Assembly: GCF_021018805.1 (NCBI RefSeq)
Contig: NC_086254.1
Coordinates: 22,681,300 to 22,745,299, forward strand
DNA length: 64,000 nt
From: Prinia subflava
Taxonomy: Eukaryota; Chordata; Aves; Passeriformes; Cisticolidae
Direction: 5' to 3'
Positions 63,166 to 64,000 of the stretch are shown here, piece by piece. Positions within the stretch are counted from its first letter, which is position 1; every line of letters begins with the position of its first letter. The notes below the pieces were generated by a model. The model was not told the DNA's origin. It did not search any database and was given only the letters and a program-made list of their open reading frames with translations. The position numbers and the translations under genes were made by a program.

Positions 63166-64000
63166 CATTCACTGCACTGTGCGGGCATTTTAGTCCAAAG
63201 GATGAGTTTTGTTTTCTAAGCCCCCCAAATCCTTTAAGGTGATTATCAGTGGTACAGTCAGGAATGAGACTTTAAAGAGATGAGTACCTCTGGTTTGAAA
63301 GCTGGTGTTAGGACAGAGCAGTCCATCAGCTGTTTAGCCTGGGTTTAAACAAGTTATTTGGTGCTTACAGAGGTGACAGCTCTGACATGTTCTGTGCTGG
63401 GGGGAGCAGGAGGGAGTAAACAGGTGGGTGAAGAGACTGGCCCCTTCAGCTGGGAGTCATTTGCAGAAAACCAGGGTGCCAGGCTGGGGGTACAGCATGA
63501 GCAGAGCTAGCCAGGGCATGAGATAAGTGACAAAGACCGAGGACACAAAAAAATAGCATCTTACCTCATGGTGGGTTCCATTTATATCACTGTGATGGCA
63601 AAAGGAACCATCAGAGCAGTACCATTCAATTCAGGCAGAAATTACATTTGCTGAGAAGAATGCAGCCTCAGGCCCTCAAGTGGTGTGTCACCTGAGCCTG
63701 GTCACCTGCAGGGGCCCTGGGCTGGTGGTGTGATCTCCCTGTCAGGTGAGGAGTTTTCCAGTGAAACTGCCTGGTCCCAGTTAAGCTGTTCTGTTCAAAC
63801 TGTGGCCAGGAGGTCACGGTTCCTTGGCAGTCCTTACACATTTCCAGACTCTCTGATAAAGTGGGAATACTTTTTGTGGAAACAGGAAGATTTTTCTTTT
63901 ACCATAAAGAATCTATTTTCTATGCAGCTCTTTTTGGAGATTTAAATAGGTAACTCCTAGATTTCTATCACTGGGTTGAAAAAGAGCAATAGAAGTAGCA
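63166..64000 (+). other. SLC9A8: SLC9A8 intron 4 continued to the window edge
   Basis: Unique intronic sequence. I looked for exon 5 in all plus-strand frames and did not see it. Confidence 0.7.

Noticed and set aside
62240..63193. Open frames of 280-310 codons on both strands (Cys/Val-rich or His/Thr-rich)
   Set aside because: They arise from the 30-bp minisatellite in SLC9A8 intron 4; several frames are open at once.
61686..64000. SLC9A8 exon 5
   Set aside because: I looked for the expected acidic EEE...MFRPN block and its splice sites and did not find it, so it probably lies beyond the window.
1..64000. CRISPR arrays, bacterial operons, tRNA or rRNA genes, CR1-type LINE tails
   Set aside because: None was seen. 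The direct repeats are contiguous tandem arrays without spacers. A faint CR1-like string near 39177-39200 is too short to call.

Overview
This window is vertebrate nuclear DNA and most likely avian. It holds two genes that are neighbours in vertebrates, with compact introns, CpG-island promoters, many GC-rich minisatellites and almost no recognisable transposon sequence. That texture suits a GC-rich bird microchromosome (in chicken this neighbourhood would be expected on chromosome 20, from memory). No bacterial gene, operon, CRISPR array or tRNA was seen. Nearly all long open frames here are by-products of stop-free tandem repeats or CpG islands.

Layout. Positions 1-3.5 kb are intergenic and include a CpG island-like block. 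From about 3.9 to 37.8 kb the minus strand carries a complete B4GALT5 gene (beta-1,4-galactosyltransferase 5, lactosylceramide synthase). Nine coding exons were placed base by base; their phases all agree and join into a 392-residue protein. Intron 1 (23 kb) holds most of the minisatellites. Intron 8 uses a GC-AG splice pair. The B4GALT5 CpG-island promoter lies at about 37.3-38.1 kb. From 38.1 to 54.7 kb is intergenic DNA with an LTR-like or retrocopy-like remnant near 38.6-39.4 kb and a small isolated CpG-rich patch near 43.5 kb.

A tetranucleotide array (54.7-55.0 kb) and a 2.2-kb minisatellite of 24- and 26-bp units (55.08-57.26 kb) end about 200 bp before the start codon of SLC9A8 (NHE8, a Golgi/endosomal sodium/proton exchanger). 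SLC9A8 runs on the plus strand and leaves the window; its first four coding exons (109 codons) are present. Its promoter has an exact 10-bp CLEAR/TFEB-type palindrome, an ETS-type site and a TISU/YY1-type start-codon element. Another minisatellite (30-bp unit) lies in intron 4.

The two genes are divergent, with start codons 19.7 kb apart. Both products act in the Golgi/endosomal system: one extends glycolipids and glycoproteins, the other is thought to set luminal pH. Nothing in the sequence shows they are co-regulated. I found no convincing novel protein-coding system. The most unusual structure is the minisatellite upstream of SLC9A8, whose 24-bp consensus is stop-free in all six frames and which contains a 418-bp higher-order repeat.
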